From positions 1 to 22,650 of the forward strand of contig JBFFEY010000047.1 of assembly GCA_041558415.1 (NCBI GenBank): 22,650 nucleotides of DNA, written 5' to 3'. Of the stretch, positions 1 to 8,675 are shown piece by piece; position 1 is the first letter of the stretch; every line of letters begins with the position of its first letter. The notes under the pieces were generated by a model. The model was given only the letters and a program-made list of their open reading frames with translations, made no database searches and was not told where the DNA came from. Position numbers and translations under genes: made by a program. Source of the DNA: SG8-39 sp041558415. Its GTDB lineage: Bacteria > Pseudomonadota > Gammaproteobacteria > Burkholderiales > SG8-39.

Positions 1-60
1 CACGAGACCAATAGAAGACCAAACCGGCGCCGCGTCCGAACGTAGCGTCCGACGCCCGCC

Positions 61-615
61 TCAGTGCAGATTCTTCCGCGACGGCCGCGTGTAGGCCTCA
101 AACGCCCGCTCGGAGCGCTTGCCTTCGGTGCTGCGCTCCTTCCACTGGCGATCGAACAGCTCGTTCACCAGGGTGAGCACCTCGGCGGTGGTCTCCTTTT
201 CAAACTGGCGCTCGAGCAGCGCGGTGACGTCCTCGATCATGCAGCGCCGCTGCGCCTCGTGGATCGCCTGCGCCGTCGGGCCGACGAACATCAGGCGCGA
301 CTCCTGCTCGCCGTTGTCGTGGTACAGGGTCAGGTCGACCTCGACCGCCTCATAGCAGTAGTGCCCGAGGTTGTCGAGCGCCTCATCGAAGGCGCGATGA
401 AAGCTACGCCCGATCTCGCCGGTCCAGCATAGGCGCAGCAGCAGCTCCTTGTCGTCGTACTGAATCCCCGGCTCGTTCGGCTCGAGGCTCTTCACGTCGC
501 CCATGTTCTCGGCGTCGAGATACTCGAGCCAGGGCATCAGCGCCTGCTCGAGCTGCTTGCGCGAAACGCCTTCGAGAATGGGGATGTCTGCGTGGACGTG
601 CACTTCGTGCCGCAT
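61..615 (-). CDS. DUF6806-like hypothetical protein
   Basis: This 184-residue protein has no signal peptide or membrane segment and is probably cytosolic. Its start (EVHVHADI), the EPGIQYDDKE segment followed by LCWT, the LMFVGPT motif and the basic C-terminus ending NLH resemble the DUF6806 family of Burkholderiales as I recall it, which has no known function. The ATG at 615 is preceded by a GAGG ribosome-binding site (positions 624-627, read on the minus strand). It is divergent from the phosphodiesterase gene at 699, with 83 nt between them that must hold both promoters. Nothing nearby suggests its role. The family assignment is from memory of sequence pattern only. Confidence 0.8.
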   Translation of the reverse strand: MRHEVHVHADIPILEGVSRKQLEQALMPWLEYLDAENMGDVKSLEPNEPGIQYDDKELLLRLCWTGEIGRSFHRAFDEALDNLGHYCYEAVEVDLTLYHDNGEQESRLMFVGPTAQAIHEAQRRCMIEDVTALLERQFEKETTAEVLTLVNELFDRQWKERSTEGKRSERAFEAYTRPSRKNLH

Positions 616-698
616 GGCGCGAACCTCAGCGAAAGACTCGCTGGCATTTTATCGGAAAATGGTGCGTAAACCCGGTTTTAGCAGGCACGATTGCAGTT

Positions 699-1853
699 AT
701 GTTGCCCGACTACGGCGGAGGCAGTCTCCTCAACCTGATGGCTTCACTCGCCGCGGCCCGCGGCGCGACGCCGCGCCACCCGCCGCTCGCCGCCCTGCCG
801 CCCGCCAAGCTCGCCGATGCGCGCAACGTCGTGCTGCTGCTCGTTGACGGCCTCGGCGACGGGCTGCTCGCGCGGCACGCCGCGGGCGGCGAGATCCACC
901 GCCGGCGTCTGGCGGCGATCACCTCGGTGTTTCCGTCGACCACGGCGAGCGCGATCACCACCAGCTACACCGGCTGCGCGCCGCTCGAGCACGGCCTGAC
1001 CGGCTGGTTCACCTTTTTCGGCGCCGCCGGCTGCGTCGGCGCGCCGCTGCCCTTCCTCTCGCGCGGCGACAAGCGCTCGCTGCGTGCCCGCGGCCTTTCG
1101 CCCGAGCGCGCCTTCGCGGCCGGATCCCTGTTCGACACGCTCGCCGCACGCGCGATCGTGGTCACGCCGCAGAGCATCGTCGACTCTGATTACAACCGGT
1201 TTCATTGCGGCCGCGCCGAGCGCCGGCCGTACACGACGCTCGACGGTCTCGTCGCAGAAACCGAGGCCGCGGTGAAATCGGGCGACGAGCGCAAGCTCAT
1301 CTATGCCTACTGGCCCGATTACGACACCAGCTCGCACCAGCACGGCTACCAGAGCCCCGCCGCGCTCGCGCAACTCGCGGCGGTCGACGCCGCCTTCGGC
1401 GCCCTGCTGGCGCGGCTCGCCGGCACCGACAGCATTGTCGTGCTGAGCGCCGATCACGGCTTCGTCGACGTTGCGGACGAGGAGGCGCTCGACCTCGCCG
1501 ACGCGCCGGGGCTTTCCGCGCTGCTGCGCTATCCGCTGTGCGGCGAGCCGCGCGTGGCCTACTGCTATGTGCAGGCAGGCCGCATCGAGGCGTTCATGCA
1601 GCGTGCGGCCGACTGGCTCGGCGCGCGCGCCAGTGTGCGGCCGAGCGCGCAGCTCGTCACGGAAGGCTGGTTCGGCCCCGGCGCGCCGCACCCGCGGCTC
1701 GCGGAGCGGATCGGTGACGTCGCCCTGGTGATGAACGGCCGGTATACGATCCGGGATCGGACGCCGGGCGAGGCCCGGCATCGGCACATCGGCAACCACG
1801 GCGGCACGAGCGAGGACGAAATGCGCGTGCCGCTGGTGGTGGCGACGGTTTGA
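699..1853 (+). CDS. Alkaline phosphatase family protein (nucleotide pyrophosphatase/phosphodiesterase type)
   Basis: The 384-residue protein carries the metal-binding layout of the alkaline phosphatase superfamily, type I phosphodiesterase/nucleotide pyrophosphatase branch. The motifs in order are LLLVDGLGDG (Asp50), FPSTTAS with the likely nucleophile Thr81, YWPDYDTSSHQHG (Asp207 and a following His), SADHGF (Asp252-His253) and IGNHGG (His367). These would bind two divalent metals and hydrolyse a phosphodiester or phosphomonoester. The substrate cannot be read from sequence. There is no clear signal peptide, so it is probably cytoplasmic. The ATG at 699 has only a weak ribosome-binding site. 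The next gene starts 25 nt downstream, so the two may be co-transcribed, although their functions are not obviously linked. Confidence 0.88.
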   Translation: MLPDYGGGSLLNLMASLAAARGATPRHPPLAALPPAKLADARNVVLLLVDGLGDGLLARHAAGGEIHRRRLAAITSVFPSTTASAITTSYTGCAPLEHGLTGWFTFFGAAGCVGAPLPFLSRGDKRSLRARGLSPERAFAAGSLFDTLAARAIVVTPQSIVDSDYNRFHCGRAERRPYTTLDGLVAETEAAVKSGDERKLIYAYWPDYDTSSHQHGYQSPAALAQLAAVDAAFGALLARLAGTDSIVVLSADHGFVDVADEEALDLADAPGLSALLRYPLCGEPRVAYCYVQAGRIEAFMQRAADWLGARASVRPSAQLVTEGWFGPGAPHPRLAERIGDVALVMNGRYTIRDRTPGEARHRHIGNHGGTSEDEMRVPLVVATV

Positions 1854-1863
1854 TCAATTTGAC

Positions 1864-1872
1864 AGGAGGAGA
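1864..1872 (+). promoter_or_regulatory. Strong Shine-Dalgarno site of the alpha/beta hydrolase gene
   Basis: The string AGGAGGAGA lies 6 nt before the ATG at 1879. It is close to the full anti-16S complement and fixes the start of the downstream gene. It is much stronger than the sites of most other genes in this window. Confidence 0.8.
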
Positions 1873-1878
1873 CCGGTC

Positions 1879-2664
1879 ATGAAGGTCAAGGTGAACGACA
1901 TCGACGTCTACTACGAGATCCACGGCAAGGAAACCGCGCCCTGGCTCACGCTCAGCCACTCGCTCGCCTGCAGCGTGCGCATGTGGGACGAGCAGATCGC
2001 AAGCTTCAAGGACCGCTTTCGCATCCTCGCCTACGACACGCGCGGCCACGGCCAGACCAGCGCCCCGGCCGGCGACTACACGCTCGAACAGCTGGCCGAC
2101 GACCTGAAAGGACTGCTCGACCATCTCAAAATATCAAAGACTCACTACTGCGGCTTGTCGATGGGCGGCATGATCGGCCAGACCTTCGCGCTCAAGTTCC
2201 CGGGGATCCTGCAGACTCTGGTGCTGGCCGACACCTCGAGCCGCATCCCGCCCGAGGTCGGGCCCGTCTGGGAGGAGCGCATCAAGGTCGCGCAGACGCA
2301 GGGCATGCAGGCGCTGGTGCAGCCCACGCTCGAGCGCTGGTTCACCGCGCCCTACCGCAGCGCGCACCCCGATACCATGCAGCGCATCGGCAAGCTGATC
2401 GCCGACACGCCGGTGCCGGGCTACGTCGGCTGCTGCCGCGCGATCCCCAGGCTCAACCTGACCGACCGCTTGAAGGAGATCAAGGTGCCGATCCAGATCA
2501 TCGTCGGCGCCGACGACCAGGGCACGCCGGTGGCGATGTCGCAGGCGATCCACGCCAACGCGCCGGGCTCGCGGCTCGACATCCTGCCGAGCGCAGCGCA
2601 CCTGTCGAACATCGAGCAGCCGCAGGCTTTCGACCGGGCGATGGGGGCGTTCCTGCCGGCTTAA
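1879..2664 (+). CDS. Alpha/beta hydrolase, 3-oxoadipate enol-lactonase (PcaD)-like
   Basis: This 261-residue protein is a full-length single-domain alpha/beta hydrolase. It shows the oxyanion segment LSHSLACS, the YDTRGHG loop (residues 52-58), the nucleophile elbow GLSMGG (Ser94), an acidic site at GADDQGTP (probably Asp213) and the catalytic His241 in AAHLSN. Length, the VWEERI segment and the ERWFTAPYR cap region fit the 3-oxoadipate enol-lactonase group, which opens the lactone in the beta-ketoadipate pathway. Other pca genes are absent here, so a different lactone or ester is equally possible. It is convergent with the polyphosphate gene cluster (21 nt between stops). A role with the nearby aromatic-CoA genes is inference. 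Confidence 0.85.
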   Translation: MKVKVNDIDVYYEIHGKETAPWLTLSHSLACSVRMWDEQIASFKDRFRILAYDTRGHGQTSAPAGDYTLEQLADDLKGLLDHLKISKTHYCGLSMGGMIGQTFALKFPGILQTLVLADTSSRIPPEVGPVWEERIKVAQTQGMQALVQPTLERWFTAPYRSAHPDTMQRIGKLIADTPVPGYVGCCRAIPRLNLTDRLKEIKVPIQIIVGADDQGTPVAMSQAIHANAPGSRLDILPSAAHLSNIEQPQAFDRAMGAFLPA

Positions 2665-2685
2665 CCGGGAAGCGCCGCGCGCGCC

Positions 2686-4173
2686 TCAGCCCTCGAGCCG
2701 CGCGGCGAGCGCCTCGACCAGCGACTCGAGCACCTTCACGCGCGCCCAGTACTTGTCGTTCGACTCGACCATCACCCACGGCGCCTGCGCCGTGCCGGTG
2801 CGCTCGATCATGTCGGCCGCGGCCACCTGGTAGGCGTTCCACTTCTCGCGGTTGCGCCAGTCCTCGGGCGTGATCTTGAACTGCTTGTGGCGCGTCTTCT
2901 CGCGCTCCTTGAAGCGTCGGTGCTGCTCGGTCTTCGAGATCTGCAGCCAGTACTTGATGACCACCGCGCCGTGCCGCGCGAGCTGCTCCTCGAAGTCGTT
3001 GATCTCGGCGTAGGCACGCATCCAGTCCGCCTCCTGCGCAAAGCCCTCGACGCGCTCGACCAGCACCCGTCCGTACCAGCTGCGGTCGTAGATCGTGAAA
3101 CGGCCGGCGCGCGGCACATGGCGCCAGAAGCGCCACAGGTAGGGCTGCGCGCGCTCCTCGTCGCTCGGCGCGGCGATCGGGATGACGCGGTACAGGCGCG
3201 CGTCGAGCGCCGCGGTGATGCGCCGGATGGCGCCGCCCTTGCCGGCCGCGTCCATGCCCTCGAACACCGCCACCACCGTGCGCTTGTTGAACTTCGGGTG
3301 CCGCGTGAGCAGCGCGAGCTCGCGCTGCTGCTTGGCGAGCGCCCGGCGGTACTTGTCGCGCGCCAGGCTCACCGACAAATCGAGCGTGTCGAGAATCTGC
3401 AGATTGTCGACCGGCCGCACCAGCGGCGCGGCGCCGCTTTGCTTGGCCCGCCGCTCGGGCGGCGCCGCGAGGCGCTTGTGTATCGCCTCGAGCAGCGTGC
3501 GGCCGACGGTGACGGCGCGATACTCCGGGTCGGAGCCCTCGACCACGAGCCACGGCGCCCAGGCGGTCGAGGTCTCGCGCAGCGCCTGCTCGCTCACCGA
3601 ATAGAATCTGTCGTAGAGCTTGAAGAAGTCCCAGTCGCGCCGGGTGATCTTCCAGCTCGTCTCGGGATCGTCCGCCAGCGCCTTGAGGCGCTTCTTCTGG
3701 CGCTTCTTCGACAGGTGGAACCAGAACTTGAGGATCAGCGCGCCGTCGTCGGCGAGCATCTTCTCGAAGCGGTTGATCTCGTCGATCGCGTTCGCCAGGT
3801 CGTTCGGCTTCGTGCGCTTGAACACCCGGTCAATGATCGGCGCGGTGTACCAGGAGCCGAACAGCATGCCGATCTTGCCCTTCGGCGGCAGCGCGCGCCA
3901 GAAGCGCCACATCGGGGGGCGCTCGCGCTCCTCGTCGGTCGGGTTGTCGAAGGCCGAGGTGAAGATGTGGCGCGGGTCCATCCAGGCGTTTAGCAAATTG
4001 ACCGTCTCGCCCTTGCCCGCGCCGCGCACGCCCGAAATCAGGACGATCACCGGAAAGCGCCCGTCCTGCGACAGCGCGTACTGCGCATCCAGAAGGTCGG
4101 CGCGCAGACGCGGCTCGAGCTTCCGGAACTCCCCCTTGGCAAGCGTGTGGCCCAGCTCCGCCGACTCGAACAT
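2686..4173 (-). CDS. pap: Polyphosphate:AMP phosphotransferase, two-domain PPK2
   Basis: The 495-residue protein holds two tandem PPK2 (P-loop kinase) domains. The family moves a phosphate from polyphosphate to AMP, giving ADP. Domain 1 has the Walker A SGVRGAGKGE (residues 47-56) but reads FGSWYTAP where domain 2 has the lid motif YDRSWYGR (362-369). Domain 2 has Walker A GMDAAGKGG (306-314). Domain 2 is therefore the likely catalytic half, as is usual in this family. I chose the ATG at 4173 (MFESAELGH), which matches the typical start of known homologues. An in-frame GTG at 4194 would add seven residues. The gene is last in the minus-strand run, 32 nt after a small secreted protein gene. 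It could recycle the AMP made by the CoA ligase of the same run. Confidence 0.93.
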   Translation of the reverse strand: MFESAELGHTLAKGEFRKLEPRLRADLLDAQYALSQDGRFPVIVLISGVRGAGKGETVNLLNAWMDPRHIFTSAFDNPTDEERERPPMWRFWRALPPKGKIGMLFGSWYTAPIIDRVFKRTKPNDLANAIDEINRFEKMLADDGALILKFWFHLSKKRQKKRLKALADDPETSWKITRRDWDFFKLYDRFYSVSEQALRETSTAWAPWLVVEGSDPEYRAVTVGRTLLEAIHKRLAAPPERRAKQSGAAPLVRPVDNLQILDTLDLSVSLARDKYRRALAKQQRELALLTRHPKFNKRTVVAVFEGMDAAGKGGAIRRITAALDARLYRVIPIAAPSDEERAQPYLWRFWRHVPRAGRFTIYDRSWYGRVLVERVEGFAQEADWMRAYAEINDFEEQLARHGAVVIKYWLQISKTEQHRRFKEREKTRHKQFKITPEDWRNREKWNAYQVAAADMIERTGTAQAPWVMVESNDKYWARVKVLESLVEALAARLEG

Positions 4174-4205
4174 GACGGCCGTCCCCGTGCGCACCGGACG
4201 CGCGT

Positions 4206-4718
4206 TTAGCGCACCCGATAGATCCGTTCCTCGAAGTCCCCTCGCGACACCATCAGCCAGCAGCGCTTGTGATCGGGCCGCCAGATCAGCGTCGCCTGGT
4301 CACCCTCTCGGGCCCATGCCGTCTTGTAGACCTCGCGGTCGGACTGTCCCTTGCGCTGGATCAAGTCCCGGGTCTCGGAGGCGGGCGCACCCCAGCGCGA
4401 CTTGAGCGCGTCCGTCACGCGCGCGCGATTGCTCGCCGCGAAGCGGATATTGAATCCCTGCACCGCGTCCTTGCGCAGGAAGAAGGTGACCCGCGCCTCC
4501 ACCCCGTGAAAGGAGATCTTCGCGTCGTCGCAGCGCCGCTCGGCGACCGCACTCCGCCACTCGAGCGGCTTGCAGTACGCGCTCGGATACCTGCCGCGGA
4601 CGTCGGCTTCGCTCGCGCCGAGCCCTACGCCGCCGACGTCGAAGGCGAACGCCGCCCGCGACGCTGCGATGAGAAACAGCGCGGCGAGGCTCCCCGCGCC
4701 GCGCGTGCGATTGGGCAT
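4206..4718 (-). CDS. Small secreted hypothetical protein
   Basis: This 170-residue protein begins with a signal peptide: a basic start, a hydrophobic core around residues 10-20 and a probable cleavage after AAFA at residue 25. The mature part has three cysteines (49, 63, 153), so a disulfide is possible in the periplasm. It opens with VGGVGLGASEADVRGRYP, a pattern of small exported proteins of unknown function in Betaproteobacteria. No enzyme motif is visible. The ATG at 4718 is the only start that gives a proper signal peptide. A much longer open frame extends upstream antisense-like through the flavoenzyme gene and is spurious. It sits 38 nt after the monooxygenase gene and 32 nt before the polyphosphate kinase, so co-transcription is likely. 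Confidence 0.75.
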   Translation of the reverse strand: MPNRTRGAGSLAALFLIAASRAAFAFDVGGVGLGASEADVRGRYPSAYCKPLEWRSAVAERRCDDAKISFHGVEARVTFFLRKDAVQGFNIRFAASNRARVTDALKSRWGAPASETRDLIQRKGQSDREVYKTAWAREGDQATLIWRPDHKRCWLMVSRGDFEERIYRVR

Positions 4719-4756
4719 GCGCGCATGATACCGGTGCCCACGCGCGGACTTCGCGC

Positions 4757-7015
4757 TCAGCTCCAACGCGGCGTGTAGGGCAGATTGACCGACGCGTACG
4801 GATTCGGCCAGGGCAGGTCCCAGCCGTACTCGTAGGCGGCGTGCCGCGTCCAGTAGGGATCTGCGAGGTGCATGCGCGCCAGCACGCAGAGGTCGGCGCG
4901 CCCGCCGGCGATGATGGCGTTGGCGTCGCCGAAGGACTGGATGTTGCCGATCGCCATGGTCGGCAGCCCGCCCTCGAGGCGCAGGCGCGTCGAGAACGGC
5001 AGCTGCCAGAGCCGGCCGTACTGCGGCTGCTGGTCCCCGACCACCTGCCCGGTCGAAACATCGACGATGTCGCAGCCCGCCGCCTTCAGCGCGGCGACCA
5101 GCGCCAGGCCGTCGCTGGCGGAGAACCCGCCCGCCTTCCAGTCCGTCGCCGAGATGCGTGCCGAGATCGGCTTGTCCTGTGGCCAGGCGGCGCGCACCGC
5201 GGCGAACACCTCGAGCGGAAAGCGCATGCGGTTCTCGATCGGCCCACCGTATGCGTCCGCGCGACGGTTCGCGAGCGGCGAAAGGAAGGTCGACAGCAGG
5301 TAGCCGTGCGCCATGTGCAGCTCGAGCAGGTCGAAGCCGGCCGCGTCGGCGCGCCGCGCGGCGGCGGCGTGCTCGGCGATCACCGCGTCCATGTCGGCGC
5401 GCGTCATCTCGCGCGGCATGTGGCAGAACGCCTTGTAGGGAACTGCGGAAGGCGCGATCACCTCCCAGTTGCCCTCGGGCAGCGGCTCGTCGACGCCCTC
5501 CCACAACAGCTTGGTCGATCCCTTGCGCCCGGCGTGGCCGATCTGCATGCCGATCTTCGCCGGCGAGTGCGCGTGGACGAAGTCGACGATGCGCCGCCAG
5601 GCCGATGCCTGCGCGTCGTTCCAGATGCCCGCGCAGCCCGGCGTGATGCGCGCCTCGGGTCCGACGCAGGTCATCTCGGTGACCACGAGCCCTGCGCCGC
5701 CGATCGCGCGGCTGCCGAGATGCACCAGGTGCCAGTCGCCGACCAGGCCGTCGAGCGCCGAGTACTGGCACATCGGCGAGACGACGACGCGATTCTCGAG
5801 CGTCAGCCCGCGCAGCCTGAGCGGCGTGAAGATCGGCGGCGGCGTGCGGCCCGCAGGCAGCGCCCGCCCGGCCGCGGCACAGGCCCGCTCGGCGACCCAG
5901 CGCTCTGCCTGCTCGACGAATTCCGGGTCGCGTCGCCGCAGGTTGTCGTGGTTGATGCGCAGGCTGCGCGTCAGCAGCGAATAGGCGAACTGCAGCGGCT
6001 CCATGCGCTCGGCGTATCGCTCGGTTTCCTCGAACCACTCCATCGACACCTGGGCCGCGCGCTGCAGGCTGTCGACCACCGGCTCGCGCTCGGCCTGAAA
6101 CGCCGCGAGCGCGTCACCGAGCGTGGCTTCGCGCTCGAGCGCGTTGGCAAGCGCGATGCCGTCTTCCATCGCCAGCTTGGTTCCCGAGCCGATCGAGAAA
6201 TGCGCCGTGTGCAGCGCATCGCCGAGCAGCACGATGTTGTCGTGGAAATACTTGCGGTTGTGCACGCGCGGAAAGTTGCGCCACAGCGACATGTTGGAGA
6301 CCAGCTTCGCGCCGTCGAGCTCGTCCTCGAACAGCCGCTCGCAGTAGGCGATCGTGTCGGCCTCGTTCGCCGTCTCGAGTCCGGCACGCCGCCAGCTCTC
6401 CTCGGTGCACTCGACGATGAAGGTCGAGCTGCCCGGCATGTACTGGTAGCAGTGGGCGCGCCACAGGCCGTGCGCGTTGCGCTTGAAGTAGAAGGTGAAG
6501 GCGTCGAAGCGCTTGGTCGAGCCGAGCCAGACGAACTTGTTTGGTCGCACGACGACGTCGGCGCCGAAGGCCTCCGCATGCTGGCGGCGGATGAACGAAT
6601 TGATGCCGTCGGCGGCGACGATGAGGTCGGCGTCACGGTAGGCATTCAGGCTGGTGATGTCGGTGTCGTGGCGGATTTCGACGCCGACCTCGCGCGCGCG
6701 GGCCTCGATGATCTGCAGCAGCCGCAGGCGCTGCATGCCGGCAAAGCCGTGCCCGGTGGAGACGAAACGCTCGCCCTTGAAGAAGATGTGGATGTCGTCC
6801 CAGTGGATGAAAGCGTCGGTGATGGCGCGGTACGACGGCTCATCGGCCTCGCGGAAGCTTTCCATCGTCTCGTCGGAGAACACCACGCCGAAGCCCCAGG
6901 TCACGTTCGCCGGGTTGCGCTCGAACAGGCGCACGTCCCAATCCGGGTGCGCCTTCTTGACGAGCAGGCTGAAATACAGCGCGGCCGGGCCGCCACCGAT
7001 GCATCGGATCTTCAT
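4757..7015 (-). CDS. Bifunctional aryl-CoA monooxygenase/Old Yellow Enzyme-type reductase (2-aminobenzoyl-CoA or salicylyl-CoA hydroxylase)
   Basis: This 752-residue fusion has two flavoprotein halves. Residues 1 to about 375 form an FAD monooxygenase: the dinucleotide fold IGGGPAAL at 6-13, ADGINS at 135-140 and GDALHTAHFS at 265-274. Residues from about 393 to the end form an Old Yellow Enzyme barrel of the YqjM type: SPMCQYSA with Cys416 and Tyr418, QIGHAGRK at 491-498, and ELHMAHGY with His567 and His570. This architecture is that of 2-aminobenzoyl-CoA monooxygenase/reductase of Azoarcus evansii and of proteins annotated as salicylyl-CoA 5-hydroxylase/oxidoreductase. It would hydroxylate, and then partly reduce, the ring of an aryl-CoA. 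Anthranilate versus salicylate cannot be settled here. It lies 39 nt after the CoA ligase gene. Confidence 0.9.
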   Translation of the reverse strand: MKIRCIGGGPAALYFSLLVKKAHPDWDVRLFERNPANVTWGFGVVFSDETMESFREADEPSYRAITDAFIHWDDIHIFFKGERFVSTGHGFAGMQRLRLLQIIEARAREVGVEIRHDTDITSLNAYRDADLIVAADGINSFIRRQHAEAFGADVVVRPNKFVWLGSTKRFDAFTFYFKRNAHGLWRAHCYQYMPGSSTFIVECTEESWRRAGLETANEADTIAYCERLFEDELDGAKLVSNMSLWRNFPRVHNRKYFHDNIVLLGDALHTAHFSIGSGTKLAMEDGIALANALEREATLGDALAAFQAEREPVVDSLQRAAQVSMEWFEETERYAERMEPLQFAYSLLTRSLRINHDNLRRRDPEFVEQAERWVAERACAAAGRALPAGRTPPPIFTPLRLRGLTLENRVVVSPMCQYSALDGLVGDWHLVHLGSRAIGGAGLVVTEMTCVGPEARITPGCAGIWNDAQASAWRRIVDFVHAHSPAKIGMQIGHAGRKGSTKLLWEGVDEPLPEGNWEVIAPSAVPYKAFCHMPREMTRADMDAVIAEHAAAARRADAAGFDLLELHMAHGYLLSTFLSPLANRRADAYGGPIENRMRFPLEVFAAVRAAWPQDKPISARISATDWKAGGFSASDGLALVAALKAAGCDIVDVSTGQVVGDQQPQYGRLWQLPFSTRLRLEGGLPTMAIGNIQSFGDANAIIAGGRADLCVLARMHLADPYWTRHAAYEYGWDLPWPNPYASVNLPYTPRWS

Positions 7016-7054
7016 TGTGTTCGACCGGTTGCGCGGACGCGCTGGCCTCCGCGC

Positions 7055-8665
7055 TCAGGCCGTTCGCAGCCGGAAGCGCTGCAGCTTGCCGGTCTCGGTG
7101 CGCGGCAGCGACGCGACGAACTCGATGCGGCGCGGGTACTTGTACGGCGCGATGGCGCGCTTGACGTGGTTCTGCAGCGCCTCGACCATTGCCGCGTCGC
7201 CGGAATGGCCCGGCTTGAGCACGACGAAGGCCTTGACGATGGTGCCGCGCTCCGCATCCGGCGCGCCGACGACGCCGCACTCGGCGACCGCGGGATGCGT
7301 AAGCAACGCCTCCTCGACCTCGGGGCCGGCGATGTTGTAGCCGGCCGAGATGATCATGTCGTCGGTGCGCGCCTCGTAGAAAAAATAGCCGTCCGCATCC
7401 ATGTGGTAGGCGTCGCCGGTGATGTTCCAGCCGTTCTGCACGTAGGTCGTCTGCCGCTCGTCCGCCAGGTAGCGGCAGCCGGTCGGCCCCTTGACCGCGA
7501 GCCGTCCGACGACGCCCGGCGCGCAGGGCTGCCCCGCCTCGTCCAGCACCGTCGCGCGGTAGCCGGGAATCGCGTAGCCGGTCGCGCCGCGCCGCAGCCG
7601 CTCCGCGCTGTGCGAGATGAAGATGTGGATCATCTCGGTGGAGCCGAGGCCGTCTAGGATCTCGACGCCGGTCGCCTTCGTGAACAGCTGGCGCGTCGCG
7701 TCGGGCAGCGCCTCGCCGGCCGAGACGCAGGCCCTGAGGCTCGAATGATCGTAGTTCGGCGCGATCGCGGCCATCGCGCGCAGCATGACCGGCGAGGTGA
7801 ACAGCACGCTGGCGCGGAAGCGCGCGATGGTCTCGAACAGCGACTCCGGGGTGAGCTTCTCGACCAGCACGGTGGCGGCGCCGGCGCGCAGCGGGAACGC
7901 GAGCATGCCGCCCAGGCCGAAGGTAAAGGCGATCGGCGGCGTGCCGCAGAACACGTCGTCCGGCCTGACCTTCAGGCAGGACCGCGGGAACAGGTCGCAC
8001 ATCGCCACCACGTCGCGGTGAAAGTGCATCGTGCCCTTCGGCTTGCCGGTGGTGCCGGAGGTGAAGGCGATTAGCGCCACGTCGTCCGCCGCGGTGTCGA
8101 CGTTGTCAAAGGTTTCCGGCTGGCGCAGCACGAGGCGGTCGAGCGCGTCGGGCGCGTCGTCGTACCAGTAGCGGATCGTCTTCAGTGTCGGGCAGGCCGG
8201 CAGCGCCGCCTTCAGCTCCGCATCGAGCCGCCGGTCGCACAGCGCATGCGTGACCCGCGCCTTGTTGACGATATCGGTGAGCTCGCGCGCGCGCAGCAGC
8301 GGCATGGTCGCGACGCAGACCCCGCCCGCTTTCAGCACCGCCAGCCAGCAGGCCGCCATCATCGGGTTGTTCGGGCCGCGCAGCAGCACCCGGTTGCCCG
8401 GCAGCAGCCCCATCTCGTTCACCAGCACCTGCGCGATGCGGTTGGCCTGCGCGGCGAGCTGCAGGTAGCTGCATTCGCCGTCGGGCGCCCGCAGCGCGAT
8501 GCCTGCGCCGCGGCCTGCGGCCACGTGACGGTCGACGAGCTCGGTCGCGCAGTTCATGCGCGCCGGGTAGCGCACGTCCGCGACCTCGAACAGCAGCTCC
8601 GGCCACTGCGCCTTCGGTGGCAGGTTGTCGCGCGCGAAGCTGTCGACGTGTGCGCTGGGTGTCAT
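7055..8665 (-). CDS. Aryl-CoA ligase, benzoate/2-aminobenzoate-CoA ligase family
   Basis: The 536-residue protein is a complete ANL-superfamily acid-CoA ligase, forming an acyl-adenylate and then the CoA thioester with release of AMP and pyrophosphate. Visible core motifs are the P-loop FTSGTTGKPKG (201-211), GLGSTE (339-344), the hinge region TGDAYHMDADGYFFYEARTDD (416-436) and the C-terminal PRTETGK with the adenylation lysine Lys527. The segment PPIAFTFGLGGMLAFPL is typical of benzoate- and aminobenzoate-CoA ligases. I chose the ATG at 8665, not an upstream frame extension, because GAGGA lies just before it, overlapping the stop of the dehydrogenase gene. The next gene encodes the aryl-CoA monooxygenase, which supports an aromatic substrate such as anthranilate or salicylate. 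Confidence 0.92.
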   Translation of the reverse strand: MTPSAHVDSFARDNLPPKAQWPELLFEVADVRYPARMNCATELVDRHVAAGRGAGIALRAPDGECSYLQLAAQANRIAQVLVNEMGLLPGNRVLLRGPNNPMMAACWLAVLKAGGVCVATMPLLRARELTDIVNKARVTHALCDRRLDAELKAALPACPTLKTIRYWYDDAPDALDRLVLRQPETFDNVDTAADDVALIAFTSGTTGKPKGTMHFHRDVVAMCDLFPRSCLKVRPDDVFCGTPPIAFTFGLGGMLAFPLRAGAATVLVEKLTPESLFETIARFRASVLFTSPVMLRAMAAIAPNYDHSSLRACVSAGEALPDATRQLFTKATGVEILDGLGSTEMIHIFISHSAERLRRGATGYAIPGYRATVLDEAGQPCAPGVVGRLAVKGPTGCRYLADERQTTYVQNGWNITGDAYHMDADGYFFYEARTDDMIISAGYNIAGPEVEEALLTHPAVAECGVVGAPDAERGTIVKAFVVLKPGHSGDAAMVEALQNHVKRAIAPYKYPRRIEFVASLPRTETGKLQRFRLRTA

Positions 8666-8675
8666 GCGCGAATCC

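Noticed and set aside
32..52. Direct repeat GCGTCCGA at 32-39 and 45-52
   Set aside because: Two 8-nt copies with a 13-nt period at the window edge; too short and GC-rich to claim as a site, with no further copies seen nearby.
2673..2707. Inverted repeat CGCCGCGCG/CGCGCGGCG between and within convergent gene ends
   Set aside because: The right arm is inside the pap coding region, the loop is 17 nt and there is no T-tract. Such GC-only repeats are expected by chance here.
4719..6038. Upstream extension of the small secreted protein frame to 610 codons
   Set aside because: The extension lies out of frame within the flavoenzyme gene, with Arg-rich low-complexity translation. The ATG at 4718 yields a proper signal peptide.
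4841..7657. Very long plus-strand open frame (938 codons) opposite the flavoenzyme and ligase genes
   Set aside because: It is antisense to two well-supported genes, is rich in Arg, Gly and Val with no domain motif, and is explained by the high-GC codon bias of the real genes.
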